Source of the DNA: Ryuthela nishihirai
Lineage: Eukaryota > Arthropoda > Arachnida > Araneae > Heptathelidae
Length of the DNA: 64,000 nt
Direction: 5' to 3'
Assembly (NCBI GenBank): GCA_038380435.1
Contig: JAWZYU010000013.1
Location: 64,932,446-64,996,445, forward strand
Positions 55,020 to 64,000 of the stretch are shown here, in pieces. Position numbers and translations under genes: made by a program. Every line of letters starts with the position of its first letter. Positions within the stretch are counted from its first letter, which is position 1. The notes below the pieces were generated by a model that was given only the letters and a program-made list of their open reading frames with translations, searched no databases and had not been told where the DNA came from.

Positions 55020-56439
55020 CACTGCACGACATTGAAAGTGCCCCACCCAGAAGGGCATGTCGTACAAAACATGCAAACAGAAGGGTGAGTGTGTGCAGTT
55101 GAGACATGCAAATGATGAAAATCCGGAGTCAATGATGTGTGTGGCTGAAGAGATAAAAGGAGCAAGAAGGAACAGGGATGGTATTGTTTATGCAGATGGA
55201 AGCCGTGCCAACCGGTGAATTTAGGTGGTTCCACTTGGAAATTGTTCAGCAAAGGCTGAAAATGCCTGGTACCTGCCATCGGCAGATTTATCGCCATTTG
55301 GTTGCTTTTGAGAGAGGAAGAATTATAGACCTATGTGAAGCTGGATGGACTGCCCTTCGTGTCGCTGCCATGTTCATCAGGATGCATGAACTGTTGGCAA
55401 CACTGGAGAAATGAAGGTTCTAGCATGCGTGCAGAGGGAGTGGTGCTGTTTGACAGACGTCAGCACAATTTGTAGGCGCATTTTTCGACATTCTCGTTCG
55501 TCACCACAGAGCACTGCAGGTGATATTTAAAGGGGCTATGTCGAAGCCATGGACGTCCCCATAATGACCCGAAACGGTAAACCAGAGGTTGCATGAGGCA
55601 CACCAGCGCTCTAGGCAACCGTTATGTCGACGTCATTGATTGCAAACCCTCGCAGCGATCATATGTTTTGGTGCCGAAGTCGTGCGAATTAGGTCACGAT
55701 TGGAACCCTTGTGTTAAGTGTTTAGTGATGAATCCAGTTTCTCTCTGGTGTTGATGGATGGGATTGTGTATGATGAAAACCATGCGAGAGGACGGATCCA
55801 GTTTTTGTTTGCGAGTGGCACACTGTCCGTCAGCCAGGCATAGTGGCATGGGGTGCTATTAGATATGACAGCAAGTCACCTCTTGTCCGCATCATGGGAA
55901 CACTGACAGCTGTACGATACGTTAGCGCAGTTCTGCAGGCCGCTTTGTTACCATTCCCGGGAGGCATACAGCAGCCTATTTTACAGCATGACAACACCCG
56001 TGTACACACTACTAGGGTCTCCAGACAATGTTTGAAACATGCTCAAGTATTGCCATGGCCAGCACGATCTCCAGATTTATTCCCAATAGAAAATCTGTGG
56101 GACCACTTTGACAACGTATGCAATCCTCTCACCGGCCGGCGCGGCATCTCGATGAATTATGGGAGCAAGTCAACGCTGCTTGGTCTTCAATTCCTCAGGA
56201 CCAAATCCGTCGACTGTATGGCTCCATGCCACGCCGTATTGCTGCCTGTATTGCCGTTCACGGCGGTGCAACCACCTACTGAAATAGTCACATTGTGCTG
56301 CATTATCTCATCTTCTAACTGCTATAAGTGGCTGTAAATTAAATCATGGCATGCTATATATATATAGCTATGTGTGTGCTACATTTCACCCCTATCCCTT
56401 CACTCCTTCTGGGTGAAACAATTTCAGTGTCGTGCAACG
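55020..56439 (+). mobile_element. Tc1 element with both terminal repeats
   Basis: The left end after TA (55018-55019), cactgcacgacattgaaag ... cacccagaagg, pairs with the right end before TA (56440-56441), ...ccttctgggtg ... cagtgtcgtgcaacg. The repeats are about 35 bases with several mismatches. At about 1.42 kb it is in the normal size range for Tc1 elements. Confidence 0.9.
55178..56290 (+). pseudogene. Tc1 transposase, frameshifted
   Basis: N-terminal region MPGTCHRQIYRHLVAFERGRIIDLCEAGW (55265-) is a helix-turn-helix start; the frame breaks after about 55410. A weak SDE-like region occurs near 55725 (VMNPVSLWC). The frame 55843-56337 gives MAWGAIRYDSKSPLVRIMGTLTA, ILQHDNTRVHTTRVS (catalytic Asp) and PWPARSPDLFPIENLWD (catalytic Glu). 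I count 32 residues between these Asp and Glu. The final RIAACIA-like end is in another frame. Confidence 0.9.
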
Positions 56440-57049
56440 TAATATTTATAAGCAACGTAAGCTATAATAACACATCCCAAATTTTAATTTAAAGCAGATC
56501 TTTTAGTTTTTACAAAACAAAACATAATGAAGCAACGAAAGATGGCAAAAACTTGCAACAATAAGCAAAATTAAGAATAATTATAATAACAAAGTTCCAA
56601 ATCAAATATCCTTTAATCATTGTGGTCTGTAAATGGTAGCTAGGTATTCACTGGAAGGAGAGCTATGCACCAATCCCTTGTGATGATGCATAGAACAGGC
56701 AAGACCTAGAACCAAATGTCCGACTCCGCCTTCTCGTGGTGTAGACCGTTAGTACCTTTCAAAAGAGACACTCTCTTGTGGAAGTGAACGGAACTGCCAG
56801 ATTAGTGTGGCCTACTGATCTGAACAATTCTGGCTACTTCTTTTTTTCTACCCTGCTGAGGAGTGGTCAACCACACAGGGTCCTGGTGCTAACCATATAA
56901 ACCCACTGGACTGGACAGATATATGGCTCTGAGCTTGATTATGGATCCTGAATTTGTTGCACTGGTGGGCTTCTGTGGAGGGAAAATCTTCCGCTGTGTT
57001 TTCTGTTTGTTTGTGGGTTGACAGCCCCAAGTGAATAGATTCACAGGAT

Positions 57050-58600
57050 ATGTTTATCGGCTGGTGGATAATCCTGAGCAGAAGTCATCGCAGGCACCTG
57101 AACTCTTTGCTTCTATTGGCATCGTCAAATTCTACATTGGAGGAAGTCTTCCAGTGTAGATGGCTTCAGCCTTTAGTGGTGGGGGGAACGGGTCTTTGCC
57201 CCATGTCTGCGATTAGGGGACTCTTTGATATTGTCGGCATTCCCTCTCTCAATAAACATAGTTTCTTTAAACATCCCACTAACCATTTTCTCTCCTTAGG
57301 TAGTTGGAATGTGAGGACTCTGCACAAAGCTTTTTCTCTTGATGTCCTCACACATGAATTCCACCATTATAATTTAGATATTCTCGGCTTGCAAGAGACC
57401 AAATGGACAGATAAAGGTCAGATTCTTAAAAATAATCTTAAATTTCTCTTTTCAGGGAGGGACAATAATAAGCATCACCAAGGCGTGAGTCTGCTTCTCA
57501 GCAGACACGCTAGTGATGCTCTTCTAGGATATGAGTGCATTAATGAAAGTATTCTTACAGCAAAATTTCGGACAAGCGTTAAAGACTTGAATGTTATCTG
57601 CTGTTATGCCCCCACTGAGGATGCCGATGAGGATGACAAGGATAGATTTTATGAACAACTTCAGGATATTTTGAATTCTGTGAAGAAAGGAGATATTACC
57701 CTTGTTCTTGGTGACTTCAATGCCAAAGTTGGTACTGACTCTGACCTTTGGGGAGGAGTAATAGGCCCTTTTCGTATTGGTAGCTGCAATGGCAATGGGC
57801 AACGTCTCCTACAGGTAAGTAAACTCAACGGATTCAAAATAACTAACACTTATTACAACAGATTATGCGACATACATAAGTACACATGGGTTTCACCCGA
57901 TGGGCTGCATAAGAATACGATTGATTATATATTAATTAACAGCAAATGGGCTAGTTCTGTTAGGAATATCAGGTCATATAGGGGAGCTGAAATTGGATCT
58001 GACCATTTCCTTGTTAAAAGTGTCTTGCAACTTAAATTTAAAAAGTGTTGTGGTAAGGTTAAAAAATCTACCTTTAATACTGAAGCTCTGAAAGACCCAG
58101 TTATAGCCAAAGCTTACCATGATAGGTTACTTAGTCATTATGACAGTCATGGTTTGCTTAGTACTGAAGTTGAGGAAGAATGGGATCATTTTAAACAGGC
58201 TTTTTTGGAAACTAACAGTACTCTTTTAGGAAAAAAGGAGCAGAGGAGACAGAATTATCTGTGTGATAAGGCACTTGAGCTTATTTCAGAAAGAAGGAAC
58301 TGCAGGAATGTACTTAATCAGTACCCTAAGAGTCCTAATAGAAAGCATTACAGAGAACGTAATAAACGTGTAAAGGATCAGTTAGCTGCTGATAAGAATC
58401 TCTGGCTTGATGGCTTGGCTGACAAAGCCGACGAAGCATTTAGACAGCACAACAGCAGAGAGCTGTACCAGATAGTTAATGTTTTGTGTGGTAGAAAACG
58501 GACAGGTATACAGGGATTGAAGGATAAACAAGGTAAGGTGAAGGTGAGGATTCTGTCATGGCTAGATGGGCGAGCATTTCAGTGGTATTCTAAACTATAA
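57050..58600 (+). pseudogene. RTE endonuclease and linker, long open frame
   Basis: 516 codons; the first 45 are 5'UTR read through because of the extra G near 57180 (the family ATG at 57159 is in another frame). Endonuclease motifs: GSWNVRTL, LGLQETKW, CCYAPTEDADE, LVLGDFNAKVGTD, SPDGLHKNTIDYILI, EIGSDHFLVKS. All key residues are present, so this endonuclease domain is the most intact in the window. The linker to LCGRKRTGIQG follows before a 4-base deletion ends the frame. Confidence 0.9.
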
Positions 58601-58676
58601 CACAATCTGAAGTTATTTTGACTGTTTTAAACTTAAACATTCTAAATCCCCAGGTGTAGATGAAATTACTACGGAA

Positions 58677-60090
58677 ATGCTTAGAGCTTGGAATGTTTCA
58701 ACTACCACTTGGATGACTCAAATTTTGAATATCTTTTATGATAAAGGCATGGTTCCTAAGGATTTTACCAGAGCTATTATTATCCCTATTTTCAAAAAAT
58801 ATGATCGCAGTTCTTGTGATAACTATAGGGGTATCAGCCTACTCTCTGTTCCAGGGAAAGTTCTTTGCATGATTGTGCATAACAGAATTAAGAATCTGGT
58901 TGACAGTCAATTCCGTGATGAGCAATGTGGATTCAGGAGTGGTAGGGTGTGTGTGGATCAGATATTTTCACTTAGGCAGATTCTTGAGAAATGTTTAGAG
59001 TTTCAGAAACCTTTGGTTGCTAGCTTTGTTGATTTCAAAAAGGCTTTCGACTCTGTTGATCGTCATAATTTGTGGTTGATTGTGAAATCATATAGAATAC
59101 CACACAAGTTAGTTAACATGATGAAAGCTCTCTATAATAACACTGAGTCGTGTGTGAGAGTTGGTAAGGCTTGTAGCAATTGGTTTAGAATTACTTCTGG
59201 TGTTCCACAAGGGTGCATTTTGTCTCCTTTTCTCTGTAGCATGATTATTGATTATGTTATGCGAAATTCACTTCAAGGGAAAGATTTTGATCTTAAATGG
59301 AGTGGAGATACGAATATTTCTGATTTAGATTATGCTGATGATTTAGCCCCTTTTGGCAAATAATGTTGATGAGATGAACTCTTTCATTCGAGCTCTTGAT
59401 GAAACTGGTAGTAGAATATGTTTGGTTATAAACAGAGAGAAAACTAAAGTGATGAAAATTGGTCAGGCAGGCTGTGATTCAGTTAATCTGAATGGTTGCA
59501 GTCTTGAGCAGGTGTCACAATTTAATTATCTTGGGAGCTATGTAACAGATAATGGTGATGTGCGGCATGATTTTAACAGACGAATAGGGATTGCTACCGG
59601 GACTTTTAAGAATCTAGGGAGAGTGTGGAGAAATAGGCGTATACACCTAAAGACTAAAATTAGACTGTATAATAGTTTGGTTCTTTCTATTGTTAGTTAT
59701 GGTAGTGAAACCTGGACACTTTGTAAACAAGATAACAGGAAACTAGATGCTTTTGATTCCAGATGCTTACGCAGTGTCTTGGGCATTAGGGGTTCAACTT
59801 TGTAACTAATGATGAGGTTAGGCAAAGGAGTTTGCAACCTCCTTTAAGCAGCATATTGTGCAGAGAGAGATTCGTTGGTTTGGCCATGTTGCCCGTATGA
59901 ATAATTATAGATTGGCGAATAGGGTTATGAACAGTGTGCCTCAAGGCCTCAGAAAGAAGTGGAGACCTAGGTTGCGGTGGGCAGACAATGTCAAACAGGA
60001 CCTTGTTAGAATTGATGTGCAGTGGCCAGATGCAGTAGATGTAGCGCAGGATAGACTTGCTTGGAGAGCTAAATTGCATGGTCTGGTTGG
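58677..60090 (+). pseudogene. RTE reverse transcriptase, frameshifted
   Basis: 58677-59363 gives FVDFKKAFDSVDR (motif A), SGVPQGCILSPFLCSMIIDYVM (motif B, Pro as in many LINEs) and LDYADDLAP (motif C). An extra C near 59350 shifts to 59353-59805, INREKTKVMKIGQAG, FNYLGSYV and SYGSETWTLCKQDNRKLDAFDSRCLRS. The last part (59858-60100) carries IRWFGHVARMNNYRL and RKKWRPRLRWADNV. Confidence 0.9.
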
Positions 60091-60141
60091 ACCTCCGTAA
60101 CCCATGGCTGCTTGAGGATGGTGATGACGATTAATCATTGT

Positions 60142-60650
60142 CTCCTATAGGATTTTGCGTAGTCAATTTTGTACACTGGGCAAACGAGGGGAGATAGTTG
60201 CAATCAACGAACAATTGATTTTTGGCACATAATAATAGAAAACTGAGAATGTAGTAATCTGTAATTTCGCCTTGGATTTGATTTGCACGCGGGGGCAGAC
60301 GCATTCTTTCCTCATAAAGATCGAGAGATATCACAGATGAGTTCGAGCTCCAAATAGCACAGATGACTTCGGGCTCAGAATAAATTGAATTTCAAACGTT
60401 TCTTGTAAATTGCGAAAAACTACGTAAAAACATTAATTTGCTTAATCATAACTTGAAACTTTTAATCAGCTTTTAGGCATTAGAAATAAGCATTATGAGG
60501 CTTTTTATTTTATTTTCCTTATTATATTTCTTTAATAAATGAATGCTTTTTGCGTTTATAATGATGTTGCCTGATGAACTTCCAGTTTCTACTAGTATTT
60601 CGAATAGTTTTCGTGTGAAATAGCATTTTAATTTTGTCATAAAATGATTA
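60142..60650. other. Unassigned sequence
   Basis: No gene or recognised repeat. Confidence 0.4.
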
Positions 60651-61236
60651 AAATAAAAAGCAGCTGCTTGCCACAGAGGTCTGAAAGGAGCCTGTCAGCA
60701 AGGGCATAACTAAAGTGGGGGAGATTCCCCCGCCCCAAAGTAAATCGGAGTCGGCAAAATTCGTAGCGACTTTGTAAAATCTAGGTTTTTTTTAAATTAA
60801 AGAATTAGCAAAAACTTGACAACTTGGTAAAATGTACGGAAGTTTTCAAAATGTATGCAACTTGGCAAAATGTACTGCAGTTGGTAAAATCCGAAGCCAC
60901 ATAATGAAATACAAATAAGTTAGCGAAATAGAGGCAACTTGGAAATATCCTCGGGGAGCTGCTCCCCTCCTCCACTGAACGAAAATAGAGCATAATGAAA
61001 TGAAAGTTATGTACTTCTTTTCTCAGTTGACAAAATTTGATTTCCGAGTTGCAAAAACTTCTCTCTCCCCCCTCCCTCAACCACAGTCCCTTCGCTACGC
61101 CCCTGCCTATCAGGTTAATTTCCCATAGTAGGTCTGTGAGGACGGCGGGACCTCAGCAGAAAGACAAACATCCATGTCTTACTCGGAACCAATCCCTTTG
61201 CATCAGTGGCCAAGCGTGCTAACCACTTGGCCACGG
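60651..61236 (-). mobile_element. SINE2 copy, most complete, split by a MITE
   Basis: Minus strand: head at 61236 (gagctgttccgtggccaagtgg, A-box-like; ggttccgagt, B-box-like), body ctgctgaggtcccgccgtcctcacagacc, tail caagcagctgctttttattttaatc. The MITE at 60699-61105 interrupts it within cctgtcag. Confidence 0.8.
60699..61105. mobile_element. hAT-like MITE inserted in SINE2
   Basis: Ends caagggcataac and gctacgcccctg (CAGGGGCG-type inverted ends). 8-base flanks cctgtcag (60691-60698) and cctatcag (61106-61113) fit an 8-bp duplication of a sequence single in other SINE2 copies. CAGGGGC ends and 8-bp duplications are hAT traits. The interior consists of degenerate aacttggtaaaatg units shared with 5620-6078. 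Confidence 0.85.
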
Positions 61237-61301
61237 AACAGCTCATAAAATGATTACAATTAATGATAAGAACAAAATGATCAGCGGCATGAATATCTGT
61301 A

Positions 61302-62181
61302 CACCCAATTCTGTTTTTACACGGTAGATGGGTTCCCGAAAAAGCCGTGTAAAAAAATACAGTGCATATGAAAAAATAGAAGATTGGTTCCAGAAGTGAA
61401 AACCCAGTACAATACCATATTTACCTACGGATGTTGAACCTTGTCCAGTTGCAAGACGATCTAAAATTTGGATCTTAGTATCCAAAGAGATAGCTTTCCT
61501 TTTCTGCTTTTGTATAGTTGAATTATCTGACATCGTGGTAAGGCTTATGAAAAATATTTGAATTGTAGTTAATAAAGCAGATGATGAAAAAATGTAAATT
61601 ACCTATCAGCAAAATTTAATAAATATATATACGCACACAAAACTTCAAAACAAATGTTTTTTCGATTTCTTCTATTAAACATTTAAACACTTCTAGCTTT
61701 AAACACGAAATGAGAGACCAAGATAAAATTGAAGGGAATTTCCGGAACTCAATGTTGCCACGTTATTCCGAATGAAGTAGGTTTTGTACAATTTTTCCAT
61801 AAAATAGGGAATAAAATAGAGAAAACGTGTTGTGTAGTTACGCTAGTGTAGTTTTTATTTTGGGGATTTTAGTGCACAAAATGTGTATCTATAGTACATT
61901 TTCAAAGTTACAACTACTTCGAAAAATGTTTTTAGTATTTTACCATAAATGTGACTATCTCAGTAGGTGGTTGCAATGTTAGAAATGTATATTCTAGGAA
62001 TAATTTCTTGAATAGGAATATTCTTTCAGAATAAAATTCAAATGGTGATTTTTAAAAAGATGCCGTTTGAACCGTGTTAGATCAAAATAAATCGTGTGTA
62101 AAAAGAAAATTGGAATTTTTTTCTGAACCGTGTTAAATCAAAATCGTGTAAAAAAATTCCACATAAAAACAGAATCGGGTG
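61302..62181 (-). mobile_element. pogo/Tigger-type element, internally deleted
   Basis: Ends cacccaattctgtttttac (61302-) and its inverted partner (...acagaatcgggtg, ending 62181), with TA at 61300-61301 and 62182-62183. About 880 bases. A second repetition of the terminal motif (gtgttagatcaaaat, gtgttaaatcaaaat) lies near 62075 and 62135. Confidence 0.8.
61400..61533 (-). pseudogene. pogo/Tigger transposase N-terminus (CENP-B-type HTH)
   Basis: MSDNSTIQKQKRKAISLDTK followed by IQILDRLATGQGSTSVGKY matches the start and first helix-turn-helix of Tigger/CENP-B-like transposases (KRK.ISLE.K..IL..L..G...T.IGK). Conservation ends at about 61430, after which the frame runs on through deleted sequence. 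The start ATG at 61533 is in the expected context for the family. Confidence 0.8.
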
Positions 62182-62183
62182 TA

Positions 62184-62710
62184 TATATATCTTATGATGT
62201 GCTAGAGGAAATGTTTCCCCAAATTGGATTCGGACTCAAAAAACTGAGTTCGAACTCATTTCTTAATAGATATGTTAAGTCCGGAGGATTATATGTATTT
62301 AATGCCACCTCTACATCCTTATATTGATTCTCACAATTCGAGTAATTACTTTGCTTTCTTCGGAAAAAAAAATATCTGAGAGAGAAACTTCAGATTAAAT
62401 CCCCAATCCAGGTTGCTCCATGGGAAATGCTACGGAAAGCCTTTATTATATTATGTTTTAGTTTAGAATTTTTTTTTGCGTCGATTATACATACGGCCCT
62501 GATCATCTATCTTTTTGGCTTCCCGCTGTTCAACTTTAATTTTCTATGAGGCCATTCGGTTAAAACCTTTGGTAGAGATTTATGAATCATATACATCAAA
62601 TGAAAGTTTCTAAAGGCTCTTCTGTTTTTAATAACAAAGAAAAAAATATAAATATTAAAATAAAACTATCTTCTTAAATGATCCCTAAAAAGTGTAAAAT
62701 AAACCTAAAG
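62184..62710. other. Unassigned AT-rich sequence
   Basis: Nothing supportable. Confidence 0.4.
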
Positions 62711-62831
62711 CATATCGATGGTGCAATCAGTCACTGAGTTCGTATTCACTTCAAAGCAAGATAAGGCAGATCGGCGCCCTATCTTCCTTTGAAGTGAATA
62801 CGAACTCAGTGACTGATTGTACCATCATATG
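62711..62831. repeat. 45-bp inverted repeat (hairpin)
   Basis: Arms 62711-62756 and 62787-62831 (caatcagtcactgagttcg and complement), about 45 bases with one mismatch and one extra base. The loop is 30 bases and can extend through aagata/tatctt. Confidence 0.95.
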
Positions 62832-63452
62832 ATTTAGTATTATTTTCTATTTTTTAGGGCGCATATAAGAAGTTATTTTTAAAGTTTTTTATTTTTCAGA
62901 AAATTTTATTAAATGCCTATGTGACAGAGGGGAAACTATTATACTGCAATTACATTTCTGTCTTTTGCCCCCCCCCTCTCTCCCCCATCTATTTTTGTCT
63001 ATATCCGGGTCTGAACATGATTAATCCAAAGCAACAAAACCGATTCACTCTACACACACACAAAAAAAGTCTGAGATGTGTCAAGACGAGTTTGCAAAAG
63101 TTAACTAATTTTTAAGCCGTTAGAACCTTTAAAGATCAATCTTGCCCCCCTCCCCCTCCCCCTCTGCCTTTATTATTGTTTCTTAGATCCGGGCCTCCGC
63201 AGTAGCATATAGGACACATCGTTTCGCAACTCAGAAGAAATATCAAGAGAGAAATTACAAAACCGGAATGCATACAGAACGTACATTCAGCGGTTTCATT
63301 CAGGGGGGTTTAGCTCGGTGAATTGGCTCGATCTAGAAATCAATCAGATCTAGAGATCTTCGACACCTCTTGATTTCTAGGTCCTTATTCCGACCCCTAT
63401 TTCACCTCGAATGCAACGCCGGATCCGAAACTCTTCATTCCTTAGTTCTACT
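62832..63452. other. Unassigned sequence with C-rich runs
   Basis: Two similar blocks, cccccccctctctccccc ... tatccgggtctg (62968-63010) and cccccctccccctccccc ... gatccgggcctcc (63145-63195), suggest a small old duplication. No gene. Confidence 0.45.
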
Positions 63453-63464
63453 TCCGGAAATAGC

Positions 63465-63849
63465 TTTTGGGTTGTTGTTTTACCTCTGAGCGGCACTTTT
63501 TTGCACACCATGGGCTAAATGGCCAGGTCACAAGGACTCCGAAGGCTCAGAGAAGGTTGGGGGAAGGGACCCACTGTAAAAGCTGTTGGAAAACAGATGG
63601 TAGCCTCCCGTCAAGGCAATCCAGCGTGTTCTTTAACGTGCACAGGGTATGGCTCTCCCACACACGGGGTCACGGTTTAACGTCCCATCCGACGGACGGC
63701 GGCCTTTCCAAGACCATCGGTGTCCCCTACTGACCGTGCGCAGGGCGGGGAATTTTATTGAGATAATCTCAACGCTGAACCAGCTGGGACTCGAACTTGG
63801 GAACTACAGATTACGAGCCTGGCGCGCTACCGACTGAGCCACCCCCGCC
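63465..63849 (-). mobile_element. SINE1 full-length copy with perfect 12-bp TSD
   Basis: Minus strand; tccggaaatagc duplicated at 63453-63464 and 63850-63861. Head at the right (accgactgagccacccccgcc). Confidence 0.97.
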
Positions 63850-63861
63850 TCCGGAAATAGC

Positions 63862-64000
63862 CCTATTCACCAATTTCTAGCTCTCCAACAATGATACATT
63901 GACATTTGACCTCGAAGGACCCATCGCATCCAAAAGTTGGCATGATTTCTGATATCTACGATCAGGAACGTTTATACAAAAGCTCAAACTCTTGCTTTGA
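63862..64000. other. Window end, nothing recognised
   Basis: Short unassigned stretch. Confidence 0.4.

Larger units (their letters stand above)
56624..60130 (+). mobile_element. Full-length RTE LINE with perfect 11-bp TSD
   Basis: Starts ggtctgtaaatggtagc and ends gatggtgatgacga. Flanked by exact ttaatcattgt at 56613-56623 and 60131-60141, so both ends are certain; the element is 3507 bases. It lacks the 47-base deletion. Lesions: an extra G near 57180, a 4-base loss near 58540, a loss of about 80 bases near 58595, an extra base near 59350 and a one-base loss near 59790. Confidence 0.97.

Noticed and set aside
54947..55297. 116-codon minus-strand ORF
   Set aside because: Lies across the left end of the Tc1 at 55020 and opposes its transposase; no domain recognised.
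1..64000. Bacterial or phage-type systems (operons, defence islands, toxin-antitoxin pairs)
   Set aside because: No ribosome-binding-site-led gene clusters; all recognisable coding sequence is eukaryotic retrotransposon or transposon.

Overview
This 64 kb window is AT-rich animal nuclear DNA made almost entirely of repeats. It contains no operons, no convincing complete host gene and no functional RNA gene. The mix of RTE-type LINEs, Tc1/mariner and hAT-like DNA elements and tRNA-derived SINEs suggests an arthropod; an arachnid such as a spider is my guess from general familiarity, not something the sequence proves. The only stretch that looks like host coding sequence is one candidate exon at 19957-20143.

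Layout: 1-1783 is the 5' half of a minus-strand RTE LINE. 1784-4944 is old AT-rich sequence. 4945-9718 holds a SINE scrap, a degenerate repeat element, a LINE 5'UTR scrap, a mariner remnant and a 43-bp minisatellite of about 1.5 kb. 12.3-21.0 kb is dense in SINE1 copies (tRNA-Thr-like head), with an old LINE RT half, two hAT-type MITEs, a 370-bp palindrome and the candidate exon. 22.0-31.9 kb holds two near full-length RTE LINEs in opposite orientation around 2.4 kb of AT-rich spacer. 32.0-41.4 kb carries two diverged copies of a composite repeat (segments P and Q plus 24/30-bp minisatellites and SINE2), more SINE1 copies and a mariner C-terminal scrap. 41.4-48.5 kb is a nested block: a DNA element with terminal inverted repeats, the best-preserved LINE inside it (one frame of about 945 codons with two premature stops), and an inverted partial second copy that itself carries a SINE1 and a deleted Tc1. 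50.5-56.4 kb holds SINE1 copies and four Tc1 remnants, one with both terminal repeats. 56.6-60.1 kb is a LINE with a perfect 11-bp target duplication. 60.6-62.2 kb holds a SINE2 split by a hAT-like MITE and a pogo/Tigger-type element. A SINE1 with a perfect 12-bp duplication ends the window.

How the parts relate: LINEs of this kind encode an APE endonuclease plus reverse transcriptase; SINEs depend on such enzymes in trans, and the deleted DNA elements depend on transposases. No intact enzyme is seen here. The most informative structure is the insertion record: perfect target duplications, two insertions with a paralogous empty site in the same window, a LINE deletion shared by two copies, and a recurring class of near-perfect snap-back hairpins inside known repeats that looks like template-switch mutation.
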